A stretch of DNA of 64,000 bases from assembly GCF_004339665.1 (NCBI RefSeq), contig NZ_SMMU01000011.1, forward strand, positions 62,001 to 126,000, read 5' to 3'. This DNA comes from Azotobacter chroococcum (GTDB lineage Bacteria > Pseudomonadota > Gammaproteobacteria > Pseudomonadales > Pseudomonadaceae). The translations under genes were made by a program, and so were the position numbers. Positions 50,244-59,794 of the stretch are shown in pieces (positions within the stretch are counted from its first letter, which is position 1; every line of letters starts with the position of its first letter). The notes under the pieces are model-generated. The model did no database searches. It was given only the letters and a program-made list of their open reading frames with translations, and was not told the DNA's origin.

Positions 50244-50311
50244 TGCAGCCGGTACGACGGCGTTTCCGTGATTCCTGCACCCCGCGTCCCTGTGGGGGCA
50301 GGTGCTGCGCA

Positions 50312-50560
50312 TCAGGTCTTCAGGAGGCAGCCGGCGGACAGCTTGCGATAGGCGACGACCCTGGTTTCGCCGGCCGAGTTCAGATAGGTCATCCTGGCGT
50401 CGATGATCTCGCAGACGTAGGGATCGTACGGAGCGTCGATGGAAATGACCTTGGCGATGTCCAGGGGCAGGCCATAGTGGTACTGCTGGACGGGTGGTTC
50501 GGCGGCCTGGGCGAGGGAGGCCGCGCAGCAGAAGGGCAACACCAGATACGAGAGTTTCAT
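50312..50560 (-). CDS. DUF2790 small secreted protein
   Basis: This 82-residue protein has a signal peptide cut near ASLAQAA. The mature part carries the DUF2790 signature around YHYGLPLDIAKVISID and the two cysteines in YVCEIIDARMTYLNSAG and LSAGCLLK. These occur in several copies in Pseudomonas and are often metal- or stress-induced. Function is unknown. ATG with GAGGT upstream. Confidence 0.85.
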   Translation of the reverse strand: MKLSYLVLPFCCAASLAQAAEPPVQQYHYGLPLDIAKVISIDAPYDPYVCEIIDARMTYLNSAGETRVVAYRKLSAGCLLKT

Positions 50561-50784
50561 GTCGATCACCTCGGGAACGAGATTTTTCCAACCCCCTCAG
50601 ATATCAGGGCCGATGGTTCGGCATTGTTGTTGTTCGGACTGCTCCAGTTTCTGAAGGCTAGGCCACTTTCGATGGCCGGAGAGCCCATGCAAGTTCATTG
50701 CCACCGATGAGCGGTCCCCGCCGTTCGCGGCCTGCCGCCGGGCAGGCCGCCCGCCAGGGGCATCAGGGATGCCCCCGTTGCACC

Positions 50785-52128
50785 TCAGCGGCGCACCTGC
50801 TTCAGGGTCTCGGCGATGAGGAAGGCCAGCTCCAGCGACTGGTCGGCGTTCATCCGCGGGTCGCACTGGGTGTGGTAGCGATCGGAAAGGCTGTCGGCGG
50901 TGACCGCGCGGCTGCCGCCGATGCATTCGGTGACGTTCTGCCCAGTCATCTCGATATGGATGCCGCCGGCATGGCTGCCCTCGGCCTGGTGCACGGCGAA
51001 GAACTGCCGCACCTCGCGCAGGATGCTCTCGAACGCGCGGGTCTTGTAGCCGCCGGCCTTGATGGTGTTGCCGTGCATCGGGTCGGAACTCCAGAGCACC
51101 TGGCGGCCTTCGCGCTGCACCGCGCGGATCAGCGCCGGCAGATGCTGCTCCACCTGGTCCGCGCCCATCCGCGCGATCAGGTTGAGGCGGCCCGGATCGT
51201 TGTCCGGGTTGAGGAGGTCGATCAGGCGGAGCAGCCCCTCGGGGTCGGTGGTCGGCCCGACCTTGACCCCGATCGGGTTGCCGACCCCGCGCAGGAACTC
51301 CACATGGGCGCCATCCGGCTGGCGGGTGCGGTCGCCGATCCACAGCATGTGCGCCGAGCAGTCGTACCACTCGCCGGTCAGGCTGTCCTGGCGGGTCAGG
51401 GCCTGCTCGTAGTTCAACAGCAGCGCCTCGTGGGCGGTGAAGAAGCTGGTTTCGTGCAGCTGCGGCGCGTTCTCCAGGCCGCAGGCGCGCATGAAGGCGA
51501 GGGTCTCGTCGATGCGGTCGGCCAGCTGGCTGTACTTCTCCGACAGCGCCGCGTCGGCGATGAAGTCGAGGTTCCACTGGTGGACCTGGTGCAGGTCGGC
51601 GAAGCCGCCCTGGGCGAAGGCGCGCAGCAGGTTGAGGGTGGCGGTGGACTGGTGATAGGCCTGCAGCAGGCGCTGCGGGTCCGGCACCCGGCTTTTCGCG
51701 TCGAAGTCGATGCCGTTGACGATGTCGCCGCGGTAGGCGGGCAGGGTGACGCTGTCGACGGTTTCGCTGCCCGCCGAGCGCGGCTTGGCGAACTGGCCGG
51801 CCATGCGTCCGACCTTCACCACCGGACAGCCGGCGGCGAAGGTCATGGCGATCGCCATCTGCAGCAGCACCTTGAAGGTGTCGCGGATCTTGGTCGCCGA
51901 GAACTCGGCGAAGCTCTCCGCGCAATCGCCGCCCTGCAGCAGGAAGGCGCGTCCCTGGCTGACCTCGCCGAACAGCCGGCGCAGCTCGCGCGCCTCGCCG
52001 GCGAAGACCAGCGGCGGATAGCCGGCCAGGGTTTCCTCGACCCGGGCGAGGTGGACGGCATCGGGGTATTCGGGTTGCTGCTGGATGGGCTTGGCCCTCC
52101 AGCTGGCGGGGCTCCAGTTCTGCTTCAT
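50785..52128 (-). CDS. Class II 3-deoxy-7-phosphoheptulonate synthase
   Basis: This 447-residue class II (plant-type) DAHP synthase starts aromatic amino acid synthesis from PEP and erythrose-4-phosphate. [15 protein letters not shown] at the N-terminus, [28 protein letters not shown], and [12 protein letters not shown] with metal ligands are visible. The start at 52128 (MKQNWSP) matches relatives. An in-frame ATG at 52164 would add 12 residues. Pseudomonads carry this beside class I enzymes. Confidence 0.95.
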   Translation of the reverse strand: MKQNWSPASWRAKPIQQQPEYPDAVHLARVEETLAGYPPLVFAGEARELRRLFGEVSQGRAFLLQGGDCAESFAEFSATKIRDTFKVLLQMAIAMTFAAGCPVVKVGRMAGQFAKPRSAGSETVDSVTLPAYRGDIVNGIDFDAKSRVPDPQRLLQAYHQSTATLNLLRAFAQGGFADLHQVHQWNLDFIADAALSEKYSQLADRIDETLAFMRACGLENAPQLHETSFFTAHEALLLNYEQALTRQDSLTGEWYDCSAHMLWIGDRTRQPDGAHVEFLRGVGNPIGVKVGPTTDPEGLLRLIDLLNPDNDPGRLNLIARMGADQVEQHLPALIRAVQREGRQVLWSSDPMHGNTIKAGGYKTRAFESILREVRQFFAVHQAEGSHAGGIHIEMTGQNVTECIGGSRAVTADSLSDRYHTQCDPRMNADQSLELAFLIAETLKQVRR

Positions 52129-52235
52129 CGGCGGCTCGGATACGGATAGGCTGGTTTTTGGCATGACCGTGCATGTTAACCGATCGCCGCCCGCGCCGGC
52201 TGGTAACATAGTCGGCTCATCGCAGGGGGATGACA

Positions 52236-52985
52236 ATGGAAAAAGAGGAGCGCCTGCTCGCCGAGGTGCGTGACGAATTCGGCCTGATCCGCGTGCTGGA
52301 GGTCGGCGACTACCGCTTTCTCGAATTCGGCGAGGCGGTGGAGCAGAGCTGCGTGTTCACCGCCGATCCGAGCTGGCTGGAATACGACTACACCCGCGCC
52401 ATGCTGATCGGCGCGCTCTGCCACGCCGCGCCGGAGAGCGCGCTGTTCCTCGGCCTGGGCGGCGGCAACCTGACCCAGGCCTGCCTCGCCTTCCTGCCGC
52501 TGGAGGACGTCGAGGTCATCGAGCTGCGCCCGGAGGTTCCACGCCTGGCCATGGAATACCTGGGACTGGCCGACGACCCGCGGCTGACCATCCGCATCGG
52601 CGACGCCCTGGAGCTGCTGTCCAGCGCGGAAAGCGCCGACCTGATCTTCGTCGACCTGTACACGGACATCGGGCCGAACGTGGCCCATCTGGCGTGGAAT
52701 TTCCTGGGCGACTGCCAGAAGCGCCTCAACCCGGGCGGCTGGCTGGTCATCAACCAGTGGGCCAGCGACGACGGCAAGCCCCTCGGCGCCGCATTGCTGC
52801 GCGGGCTCTACCACCGCCACTACTGGGAGTGCCCGGTGAAGGAGGGCAACGTGATCCTGCTGGTGCCCGCCGACCTCGACCAGTCCCTCGACCGCGACGG
52901 CCTGCTGGCGCGCGCCGAGGCCCTGGCGCCGCAGCTGGGCTATTCGCTGCGGCCGCTGCTCGAGGTCCTGCGGCCGGCGAGTTGA
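52236..52985 (+). CDS. Spermidine synthase-like protein
   Basis: This 249-residue protein is of the polyamine aminopropyltransferase/SpeE-like methyltransferase fold. The SAM-type motif [22 protein letters not shown], and [11 protein letters not shown] are visible. It lacks some of the usual SpeE substrate motif (GG(G/D)xG..HP), so the aminopropyl transfer function is uncertain. ATG at 52236 follows AGGGGG. It is divergent from the DAHP synthase gene. Confidence 0.82.
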   Translation: MEKEERLLAEVRDEFGLIRVLEVGDYRFLEFGEAVEQSCVFTADPSWLEYDYTRAMLIGALCHAAPESALFLGLGGGNLTQACLAFLPLEDVEVIELRPEVPRLAMEYLGLADDPRLTIRIGDALELLSSAESADLIFVDLYTDIGPNVAHLAWNFLGDCQKRLNPGGWLVINQWASDDGKPLGAALLRGLYHRHYWECPVKEGNVILLVPADLDQSLDRDGLLARAEALAPQLGYSLRPLLEVLRPAS

Positions 52986-53073
52986 TCCCGTCCCTTTCCC
53001 GGGCACGGGCCTGGGAGGACACCCGTATGGCACAGTGATGGCCCGATGACTGTCGTACGGAGGACGCAAGTCC

Positions 53074-53809
53074 ATGTGGAGTGTCGATCCGGTTTCATTG
53101 CGGCTGTTCGTGGCGGTCTGCGAGGAGGGCGCCATCGCCCGCGCCAGCGAGCGCGAGTTCATCGCGCCCTCGGCGCTGAGCAAGCGCATCGCCGACATCG
53201 AGGCGACCTTCAAGAGCCCGCTGCTGGTGCGCAGCAAGCGCGGCGTGGTGCCGACCCCGGCCGGCCAGGCGCTGCTGCGCCATGCCCGGCAGCTGATGCG
53301 CGACATGGAGCGCCTGCAGGGCGAGCTGAGCGAGTACGCGGAAGGGGCGCGCGGGCATGTGCGCATCCTCGCCAACGTGTCCTCGATCATGGAGTTCCTG
53401 CCCGAGGAGATCTCCGAGTTCCTGCTCGCCAACGAACATATCCAGGTGGACATCGAGGAGCGCTTCAGTCCGAACATGGTGCGCGGCGTGGCCGAGGGCA
53501 ATGCCGATCTCGGCATCTGCCGCAAATCCATGGCCGTGCTGGTCAACGACAAGCATCCGCTGGCCGGACGGACCAGCATCGCCTTCGCCGAGATGCTCGA
53601 CTGCGAACACCTCGGCCTGTCCACCTACGCCACGCTGAATGCCTTCATGCGCCGCTCGGATGATCACCCCGCCGCTGGGGATGAACCTGTTCACCATCAA
53701 GGGTGTTGTGCTCAATGCCACAATGGGCGAGATCATCCGCGGCTCGCTGCCCTTCGTCGTGCTGATGACCCTGGGGATGCTCCTCGTCCTGCTGTTCCCG
53801 CAGGTCGCC
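53074..53809 (+). pseudogene. Chimeric remnant: LysR regulator fused to TRAP permease DctM 3' end
   Basis: From 53074 the frame encodes a LysR N-terminus (VSLRLFVAVCEEGAIARAS, APSALSKRIADIE, TPAGQALLRHA). The effector domain is already shortened (GICRKSMAVLVNDKHPLAG lacks about 20-30 expected residues). Near 53658 similarity stops, and in another frame from 53660 the end of a TRAP-transporter large permease follows (MITPPLGMNLF, GEIIRGSLPFVVLM, LLFPQVA to 53809). The LysR frame stays open to 53967 by chance. Two deletions joined parts of two genes. Confidence 0.85.
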
Positions 53810-54191
53810 CGGGAGTCTTTCCGGCGAGGGCAGGAATTGGCTGGACAACGCCGGGAGGTTTGCCATGCGCTGCACATATGTGTCCCGATACCTTCTTCGT
53901 CCCGCCAGGGACATCATCCTTTACGGGAGGCCGGCCATGGGCGGGCGGCCTGGAGTCGCGGCGTTGAGCCAGGCAGCGGCCGCCTCCATGCCCTTCGTCC
54001 CCCTCTGTCTCTTGATGGACGGAGGCTGGCCAGGCGCTTCTCCGCTGCCTGGCAAACGCCGTCCGGTTGCCGCCGGGGCCGTTGGGGGCGATCTGCGCCC
54101 GTACTGGCTTCGCCTGTTCGGGAGAACAGGTCTCCGGTACTGGAGGCGGGTGTTCGTCGCCGCTCCGGAGCCGGGCCGATGACGCCTTGCC
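53810..54191. other. Non-coding remnant region
   Basis: About 380 bases between the LysR/DctM remnant and the next gene. Open frames are present on both strands, but none shows family similarity or a convincing start. The expected DctM stop is missing, so this is probably more deleted sequence. Confidence 0.5.
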
Positions 54192-54965
54192 TCAGAGCGG
54201 CGCGGCGCTGTGCGGCGGCGCTTCGGGCAGATGGACATGGGTCTTGACGAGAACCCTTTCCGGGACGTCGAGGCCCTGCGCCAGGCGTTTCATCATCTGC
54301 CAGCCATTCTCGCCATTCAGCCGTTCGGCTTGCTCCTTGGGCGCGCCGACACCGCGCAGCTGCTGGCGAAGCCCTTGGAGACGCTCCCGGAGGTTGCTCT
54401 CCTGCGCGCTGGAGTTGAGGATGCACAGCGTGCCGCCCTGTGGCCGGAAACGTTGGGCAAGCAGGCCGGGCTGGCGGCCGAAGGCCAGGTCGTCGATCCC
54501 GACATAGCCCCGGCGCAGATGCCGTTCGGCGGGTTCCAGGTCCGAGTCGAAGGTGATCAGCGGCGTCTGGCCCAGCCGTTTCAGGGCGTGCTCGGCCAGC
54601 CATTTCGAATGGATCACCGCCAGGCCGATGCCGTTCAGGTTCCGGTCGAGCGCCTGCTCCAGGGCCTCGCTCTGCCGGCGGAAGTGCGCCGGTCCCGACG
54701 GGCCGAGCAACAGGCAGGTGTCGCCCCGGGCCTCGGCGGCTTCGGCGCAGCCGGCGCCGACCAGGCGGAAGAAGGGGTTGTCGACCCGCTTGGCGAGCAG
54801 GGCGAACCGCAGGGGCTCGGCGGCGGCGAGAGGGGCGAGCGCCAGTCCGCAGAGCAGGGCTGCGACGGAAAGGCGGCGGGAAGAAAGCGGATGTTTCCCG
54901 GCCAACCCTGGGAGGGACCGGCCGCCGCCGGATTGGTTCGATCCGGCAGGCTCGACGTTGCACAT
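54192..54965 (-). CDS. Periplasmic binding protein, internally deleted paralogue
   Basis: This 257-residue secreted protein (signal peptide near LSVAALLCGLALAPLAAA) is closely similar to the adjacent 338-residue protein from EPLRFALLAKRVDNPFF to GENGWQ, then jumps to MMKRLAQGLDVPERVLV, lacking about 103 residues in frame. The missing part includes most of the second lobe, so ligand binding is probably lost. The Peripla_BP (LacI/RbsB-type) family is inferred. It may be a decaying duplicate. Confidence 0.8.
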   Translation of the reverse strand: MCNVEPAGSNQSGGGRSLPGLAGKHPLSSRRLSVAALLCGLALAPLAAAEPLRFALLAKRVDNPFFRLVGAGCAEAAEARGDTCLLLGPSGPAHFRRQSEALEQALDRNLNGIGLAVIHSKWLAEHALKRLGQTPLITFDSDLEPAERHLRRGYVGIDDLAFGRQPGLLAQRFRPQGGTLCILNSSAQESNLRERLQGLRQQLRGVGAPKEQAERLNGENGWQMMKRLAQGLDVPERVLVKTHVHLPEAPPHSAAPL

Positions 54966-54987
54966 GGCGTTGTGCTCTGGACGCTTC

Positions 54988-56004
54988 CTATTGTTCTTGT
55001 TCCGTGATGCTGTGCGGCGGCGCCTGGGGCAGATAGACATGGCTGTCGACGAGGACCTTCTCGGGGACGGCAATGCCCTGCGTCAGACGCTTCATCATCC
55101 AGTAGCTCTGGCGACCGATGTCGCGGCTTTCCATGCTCAGGTAGGCCTGTACCAGGCCGTCCTCGAGCAGGGCGAGCTGCGCCGCGTCGGGCTCGGGGGT
55201 GGCGATGACGATGGACGGGCGCGCGCCCCTGGCGTCCAGCCCGGCGAGCAGTGGGGCGAGCTGGCGGCGGAACTCGTCGGGCTGGTGGATGGGCCAGCTG
55301 CCGAGGCTGACGATGATGTCGACCGGGCTGGTGTTCAGCAGGCTGGTGAGCTGGAACAACACGCTCTGCTGGTTGTTGGCATTGTACAGCGGGCAGCGCT
55401 TCAGTTCCTGCCAGCCATTCTCCCCTTCCAGGTGCCCGGCATCTTCCGCGTCGCCGCCCTCGCTGCCACGCAGCTGCTGGCGAAGACCCCGGAGGCGCTC
55501 CTGGAGGTTGGTGTCCAGCGAAGTGGCGCTCAGGACGCACAACCTGCCGCCGTGCGGCCGGAAACGCTGGGCGAGCTGGCCGAGCTGCCGGCCGAAGGCC
55601 AGGTTGTCGAGCCCGACATACCCTTGGCGCAGATGCCGATCGCCGGGGCCCAGGTCCGAGTCGAAGGTGATCAGCGGGGTCTTGCCCAGTCGCTGCAGGG
55701 CGTGCTCGGCCAGCCACTGCGAATGGATGACCGACAGGGCGATGCCGTCCAGGTTCCGCTCGAGCGCCTGCTCCAGCTCCCGGTTCTGCAGGCGGAAATG
55801 GGCCGGTCCCGAGGAGCCGAGCAGCAGGCAGGTGTCGCCCTTGGCCCGCGCGGCCTCGGCGCAGCCTTCGCCGGCGAGGATGAAGAAGCGGTGATCCACC
55901 CGCTTGGCGAGCAGCGCGAAGTGCAAGGGTTCGGCATGGCCAAGGGGGGCGAGCAGCAGTCCGCAGAGCAGGGCGGCAGCGCAACGGACGCGGGAGGTTT
56001 TCAT
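54988..56004 (-). CDS. Periplasmic binding protein (sugar-type), full-length paralogue
   Basis: This 338-residue secreted protein has a signal peptide (about 1-22, MKTSRVRCAAALLCGLLLAP) and a two-lobe type I periplasmic binding fold. PLHFALLAKRVDHRFF, LITFDSDLGP and VDIIVSLGSWPIHQPDEF are visible. AGGAG lies six bases before the ATG at 56004. No ABC partner is encoded nearby, so it may serve a distant transporter or a membrane sensor. The ligand is unknown. Confidence 0.85.
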   Translation of the reverse strand: MKTSRVRCAAALLCGLLLAPLGHAEPLHFALLAKRVDHRFFILAGEGCAEAARAKGDTCLLLGSSGPAHFRLQNRELEQALERNLDGIALSVIHSQWLAEHALQRLGKTPLITFDSDLGPGDRHLRQGYVGLDNLAFGRQLGQLAQRFRPHGGRLCVLSATSLDTNLQERLRGLRQQLRGSEGGDAEDAGHLEGENGWQELKRCPLYNANNQQSVLFQLTSLLNTSPVDIIVSLGSWPIHQPDEFRRQLAPLLAGLDARGARPSIVIATPEPDAAQLALLEDGLVQAYLSMESRDIGRQSYWMMKRLTQGIAVPEKVLVDSHVYLPQAPPHSITEQEQ

Positions 56005-56083
56005 GGTGCACTCCTGCAGGCTTTGGCATTCCGGCAGGCATGATAAGTCCAAAGATCCGTTGTGCGGGTGCTCGGTGTCGGCT

Positions 56084-56695
56084 TCAGCTGAAGCCGTTGT
56101 ACCGCGAGGCTTTGAAATTGAAGATCATCAGGAAGTTGACCAGGAAGGCGCCGAGCAGCGAGTAGAGCACCGCGCTCCAGGGGATCAGAAAACAGGCCGC
56201 CAGCAGAATGCCGGAGTCGATGGCCAGCTGCACCTTGCCGGCGCTGATGCCGTGCTTCTTCTGCAGATAGAGGACCAGGATGTTGATGCCGCCCAGGCTG
56301 GAGCCATGCCGGAAGATGATGATGAAGCCGACGCCGATCAGGCAGCCGCCGAGGAAGGAGGCGAACAGCGGGTCCAGATGCGCGAAGCCGACCAGATGGG
56401 GCGTCAGGTCGCTGAGCAGCGACAGGCAGGCGATGGCCGCGATCGTGCGGAGGATGAAGGGCAGTCCCAGCTGGCGGTAGCCCAGGTAGTAGAACGGCAG
56501 GTTGATGACGAAGAAGCAGGTGCCTACCGACAGGCCGCTCAGGTAGTGGCCGATGAGCGCCAGGCCGGCGGCGCCGCCGACCAGCAGCTGGCTGTGGGCG
56601 AACAGGTTGAGGGCGAAGGCGATCATCACGGTGCCGAAGAGGATGGCCTGGGCATCCTCCAGCAGGCTGTGGCGCTCTTGCTGGGCATCGGACAT
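56084..56695 (-). CDS. YitT-family membrane protein
   Basis: This 203-residue protein has five or six predicted helices. LVGGAAGLALIGHYLSG, FFVINLPFYYLGYRQLG, GGCLIGVGFIIIFRHGSSLGGINIL and the GAFLVNFLMIFNF end match the YitT (DUF161) core without the C-terminal DUF2179 domain. Function is unknown. ATG at 56695 with CAGGAGA upstream; it lies just downstream of the truncated thiolase. Confidence 0.85.
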   Translation of the reverse strand: MSDAQQERHSLLEDAQAILFGTVMIAFALNLFAHSQLLVGGAAGLALIGHYLSGLSVGTCFFVINLPFYYLGYRQLGLPFILRTIAAIACLSLLSDLTPHLVGFAHLDPLFASFLGGCLIGVGFIIIFRHGSSLGGINILVLYLQKKHGISAGKVQLAIDSGILLAACFLIPWSAVLYSLLGAFLVNFLMIFNFKASRYNGFS

Positions 56696-56771
56696 AGGTA
56701 GTAGCTCTCCTGGTGAGTGATGCCCCCACGCGGCGCGCAGGGGCGATCGGCATCGGGCGAAGCGGGAAGGC

Positions 56772-57647
56772 TCAGCGCTCGATGGCCAGCGCCACGCCTT
56801 GGCCGCCGCCGATGCACAGGGTGGCCAAGCCCTTTTTCGCGTCGCGGCGGAGCATCTCGTGCAGCAGGCTGACCAGGATGCGGCAGCCGGAGGCGCCGAT
56901 CGGGTGGCCGAGGGCGATGGCGCCGCCGTTGACGTTGACCTTCCCGGCATCCCAGCCAAGCTCCTGGCCGATCGCCAGCGCCTGGGCGGCGAAGGCCTCG
57001 TTGGCCTCGATCAGGTCGAGCTGCTCCAGCGTCCAGCCGGCCTTCTCCAGGCAGCGACGGGTGGCCGCGACCGGGCCGATGCCCATGATCGCCGGGTCGA
57101 CGCCGGCGTTGGCCCAGGCGGCGATGCGCGCCAGCACCGGCAGGCCGAGGGCCTTGGCCTTCCCGGCGCTCATCAGCAGCACCGCGGCGGCGCCGTCGTT
57201 GAGGGTCGAGGCGTTGCCGGCGGTGACGCTGCCATCCTTCTTGAACGCCGGCTTGAGCGTGCCCAGCGCTTCGGCGGTGGTGCCGGCGCGCGGCTGCTCG
57301 TCGGTGGCGAAGCTCAGCGGCGCGCCCTTGCGCTGGGGAATCGAGACGGGGGTGATCTCGTCCTGGAAGCGGCCTGCTTCGAGGGCGGCGCAGGCCTTCT
57401 GCTGGGAGGCGGCGGCGAAGGCGTCCTGTTTCGCGCGGCTGATGGCGTACTTGTCCACCAGGTTCTCCGCGGTGATGCCCATGTGGTAGTCGTGGAAGGC
57501 GTCCCACAGGCCGTCCTGGAGCATGCGGTCGACCAGTTGCGCGTGACCCATGCGCAGGCCGGTGCGGGCCTTGGGCAGCACGTAGGGTGCCAGGCTCATG
57601 TTCTCCATGCCGCCGGCGATCACCACCTCGGCGTCGCCGTACGGGGC
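56772..57647 (-). pseudogene. Acetyl-CoA acetyltransferase, 5'-truncated remnant
   Basis: About 290 residues of a thiolase ([65 protein letters not shown]). The N-terminal roughly 100 residues, including the acylated cysteine of the CGSG motif, are missing. Similarity ends at the repeat hairpin at 57650, so activity is lost. AtoB thiolase is encoded near the homogentisate cluster in P. aeruginosa, so this is probably a relic of acetoacetate use. Confidence 0.88.
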
Positions 57648-57649
57648 AT

Positions 57650-57679
57650 GGGTGGATAAGGCTGCGCCGCTATCCACCC
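57650..57679. repeat. GGGTGGATA / TATCCACCC hairpin repeat
   Basis: A 9-bp perfect stem around a GC-rich 12-base centre. It resembles the GGTGGATAA..TTATCCACC interspersed palindromes seen in several Pseudomonas genomes. It marks the breakpoint of the thiolase gene. Confidence 0.65.
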
Positions 57680-57797
57680 TGCGGGCTGCACGGGGCTGCG
57701 GGTTGAGGGCCGGTCTTGTTCATCGTTTCAGTCTCGGGGTACAGGTCGTTCTGAGAACGGGCAGCCGGGCGCGTGGCGCTCGCCGCCCGCGTCGGGC

Positions 57798-59099
57798 CTA
57801 TCGGCGCTGTGGATCGAAGGTCCTGGGCAGGCCTGACCAGCAGCCGTCGTAGTCGCTCTGGAGCTGCGGGCTGTCGAGGGCGAAGCGGCTCGGGCGCAGC
57901 ACCTGGCCGGTTTCGAACATGAAGGCCAGGGTGTTCTCGATCTTCTGCGGCTTGAGGTCGGCGGCGATGGCCTGGCGGGTGGTCGCCGCGTCGGGGCCGT
58001 GGGCGCTCATGCGGTTGTGCAGCGAGGCGCCGCCGGGCAAAAAGCCCCCGGCCTTGGCGTCGTAGACGCCCTGGATCAGGCCCATGAATTCGTTCATCAG
58101 GTTGCGGTGGAACCACGGCGGGCGGAAGGTGTGCTCGGCGACCATCCAGCGCGGCGGGAAGATCACGAAGTCGACGTTGGCCTGGCCGGGCGCGCTGCCG
58201 GGCGAGGTCAGCACGGTGAAGATCGACGGGTCCGGGTGGTCGAAGCTGACCGTGCCGAGGGTGTTGAAGCGGCGCAGGTCGTAGCTGTAGGGCATGTGGT
58301 TGCCGTGCCAGGCGACCACGTCCAGCGGCGAGTGGTCCAGCTCGCAGGCCCACAGCTCGCCGAGGAACTTCTGCACCAGCCGTACCGGCCCGCCGCGGTC
58401 CTCGTAGCGGGCGAGCGGGGCGAGGAAGTCGCGGGGATTGGCCAGGCCGTTGCTGCCGATCGGCCCCAGCTCGGGCAGGCGCAGCGGGCAACCGTGGTTC
58501 TCGCACAGGTAGCCGCGCGCCGTGGCGTCGAGCAGCTCGACGCGAAAGCGCACTCCGCGCGGCACCACGGCGATCTGCAGCGGGCCGATCTCCAGCCGTC
58601 CCAGCTCCGTGTCGATGCCCAGGCGCCCGGATTCGGGGACGATCAAGAGTTCGCCGTCGCTGTCGAAGAACACCGATTCCATCGAGGCGTTGGCGCGGTA
58701 GACGTAGACGCTCACCCCGCTGGCCTGCTCCGCCGGGGCGGTCGCCGCCAGGCAGATCAGGCCGTCGAGAAAGTCGGTGCGCTCCGCCGGCACCTCGAAA
58801 GGCGCCCAGCGCAGCCGGTTGGGAGTGACCGGGCCCTGCTCGATGCCGTTGATCTGCGCGCCGAGTCGCTTGAATTCCGGGTGGCTGGCCGAGGGCCGGA
58901 TGCGGTACAGCCAGGTGCGCCGTACCTCGCTGCGCGGCACGGTGAAGGCGCTGCCGGAGAGCTGCTCGGCGTACAGGCCGTAGGGAAGGCGCTGCGGCGA
59001 GTTCTGCCCGATCGGCAGGGCGCCCGGCAGGGCCTCGCTGCTGAAGGTATTGCCGAAGCCTGTCTGGTAGTTCAGGTCCGAGGGTGCGGGTGTGTGCAT
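57798..59099 (-). CDS. hmgA: Homogentisate 1,2-dioxygenase
   Basis: This 433-residue Fe(II) cupin enzyme opens homogentisate to maleylacetoacetate. [19 protein letters not shown] at the N-terminus, the FDPSIFTVL..-type region, and the metal ligands in WHRNLMNEF and HGPDA (SAHGPD) are intact. ATG at 59099. It is the most distal gene of hpd-fahA-maiA-hmgA, all on the minus strand. Confidence 0.97.
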   Translation of the reverse strand: MHTPAPSDLNYQTGFGNTFSSEALPGALPIGQNSPQRLPYGLYAEQLSGSAFTVPRSEVRRTWLYRIRPSASHPEFKRLGAQINGIEQGPVTPNRLRWAPFEVPAERTDFLDGLICLAATAPAEQASGVSVYVYRANASMESVFFDSDGELLIVPESGRLGIDTELGRLEIGPLQIAVVPRGVRFRVELLDATARGYLCENHGCPLRLPELGPIGSNGLANPRDFLAPLARYEDRGGPVRLVQKFLGELWACELDHSPLDVVAWHGNHMPYSYDLRRFNTLGTVSFDHPDPSIFTVLTSPGSAPGQANVDFVIFPPRWMVAEHTFRPPWFHRNLMNEFMGLIQGVYDAKAGGFLPGGASLHNRMSAHGPDAATTRQAIAADLKPQKIENTLAFMFETGQVLRPSRFALDSPQLQSDYDGCWSGLPRTFDPQRR

Positions 59100-59152
59100 G
59101 GCGACCTCGTTGTTGTTGTATCTGGCCGTGCCGGTCCGAGCGTTCCCGAGCC

Positions 59153-59794
59153 TCAGGTGAAGTCCGGCTGCCGCTCCCACTGCGCCTCGGCGAAGGCCGG
59201 CAGGGCCATGCATTCGTCGAAGATGCCCATCAGCAGCGGCACGTGGTCGAGCCGGGCATCGAAGCGCCGGGCGTTGAAGATCTGCGGTACCAGGCAGAGG
59301 TCGGCCAGGCCCGGCCGGTCGCCCTCGATGAAGCGGCCGTGGGCGCCGCCGGCGCGGATCTGCGCCTCGAGCTGGGCCAGGCCGTCGACCACCCAGTGGC
59401 GGTACCAGGCGTTGCGGGCCGCCTCGTCGGCTGCCAGTTCGCGACCGAGGTAGCCGAGCACGCGCAGGTTGTTGAGCGGGTGGATGTCGCAGGCGACGGC
59501 CAGGGCGGCGGCCCGCACCCGCGCCCGCGCCGCCGGCTCGCGCGGCAGCAGGGCAGGCTCGGGGCGGGTTTCCTCCAGGTACTCGAGGATGGCCAGCGAC
59601 TGCACCAGGCGCTGGCCGTCGATCTCCAGCACCGGCACCAGGGCGGCCGGGTTGACGGTGCGGAAGGCCGCGCCGAGCTGCTCGCCGGCGCGCAGGTCGA
59701 CCGCCACGTACTCGTAGTCCAGGCCCTTGAGGTTGAGCGCGATGCGCACGCGGAACGAGGCCGAGGAGCGCGCGGCGCTGTAGAGGCGGATCAT
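59153..59794 (-). CDS. maiA: Maleylacetoacetate isomerase
   Basis: This 213-residue zeta-class glutathione transferase isomerises maleylacetoacetate to fumarylacetoacetate with glutathione. The [15 protein letters not shown] motif carries the catalytic serines, and [13 protein letters not shown] is the GSH-binding site. Its ATG overlaps the fahA stop by four bases. Confidence 0.96.
   Translation of the reverse strand: MIRLYSAARSSASFRVRIALNLKGLDYEYVAVDLRAGEQLGAAFRTVNPAALVPVLEIDGQRLVQSLAILEYLEETRPEPALLPREPAARARVRAAALAVACDIHPLNNLRVLGYLGRELAADEAARNAWYRHWVVDGLAQLEAQIRAGGAHGRFIEGDRPGLADLCLVPQIFNARRFDARLDHVPLLMGIFDECMALPAFAEAQWERQPDFT

Noticed and set aside
50270-50311. Terminator between the TauE-type gene and DUF2790
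   Set aside because: A CCTGCACCCC/GGGGGCAGG pairing can be drawn, but it has mismatches and no T tract; too weak to list.
53865-54182. 105-codon plus-strand frame after the LysR/DctM remnant
   Set aside because: No ribosome site, no similarity and arginine-rich shadow-like composition; treated as remnant sequence.
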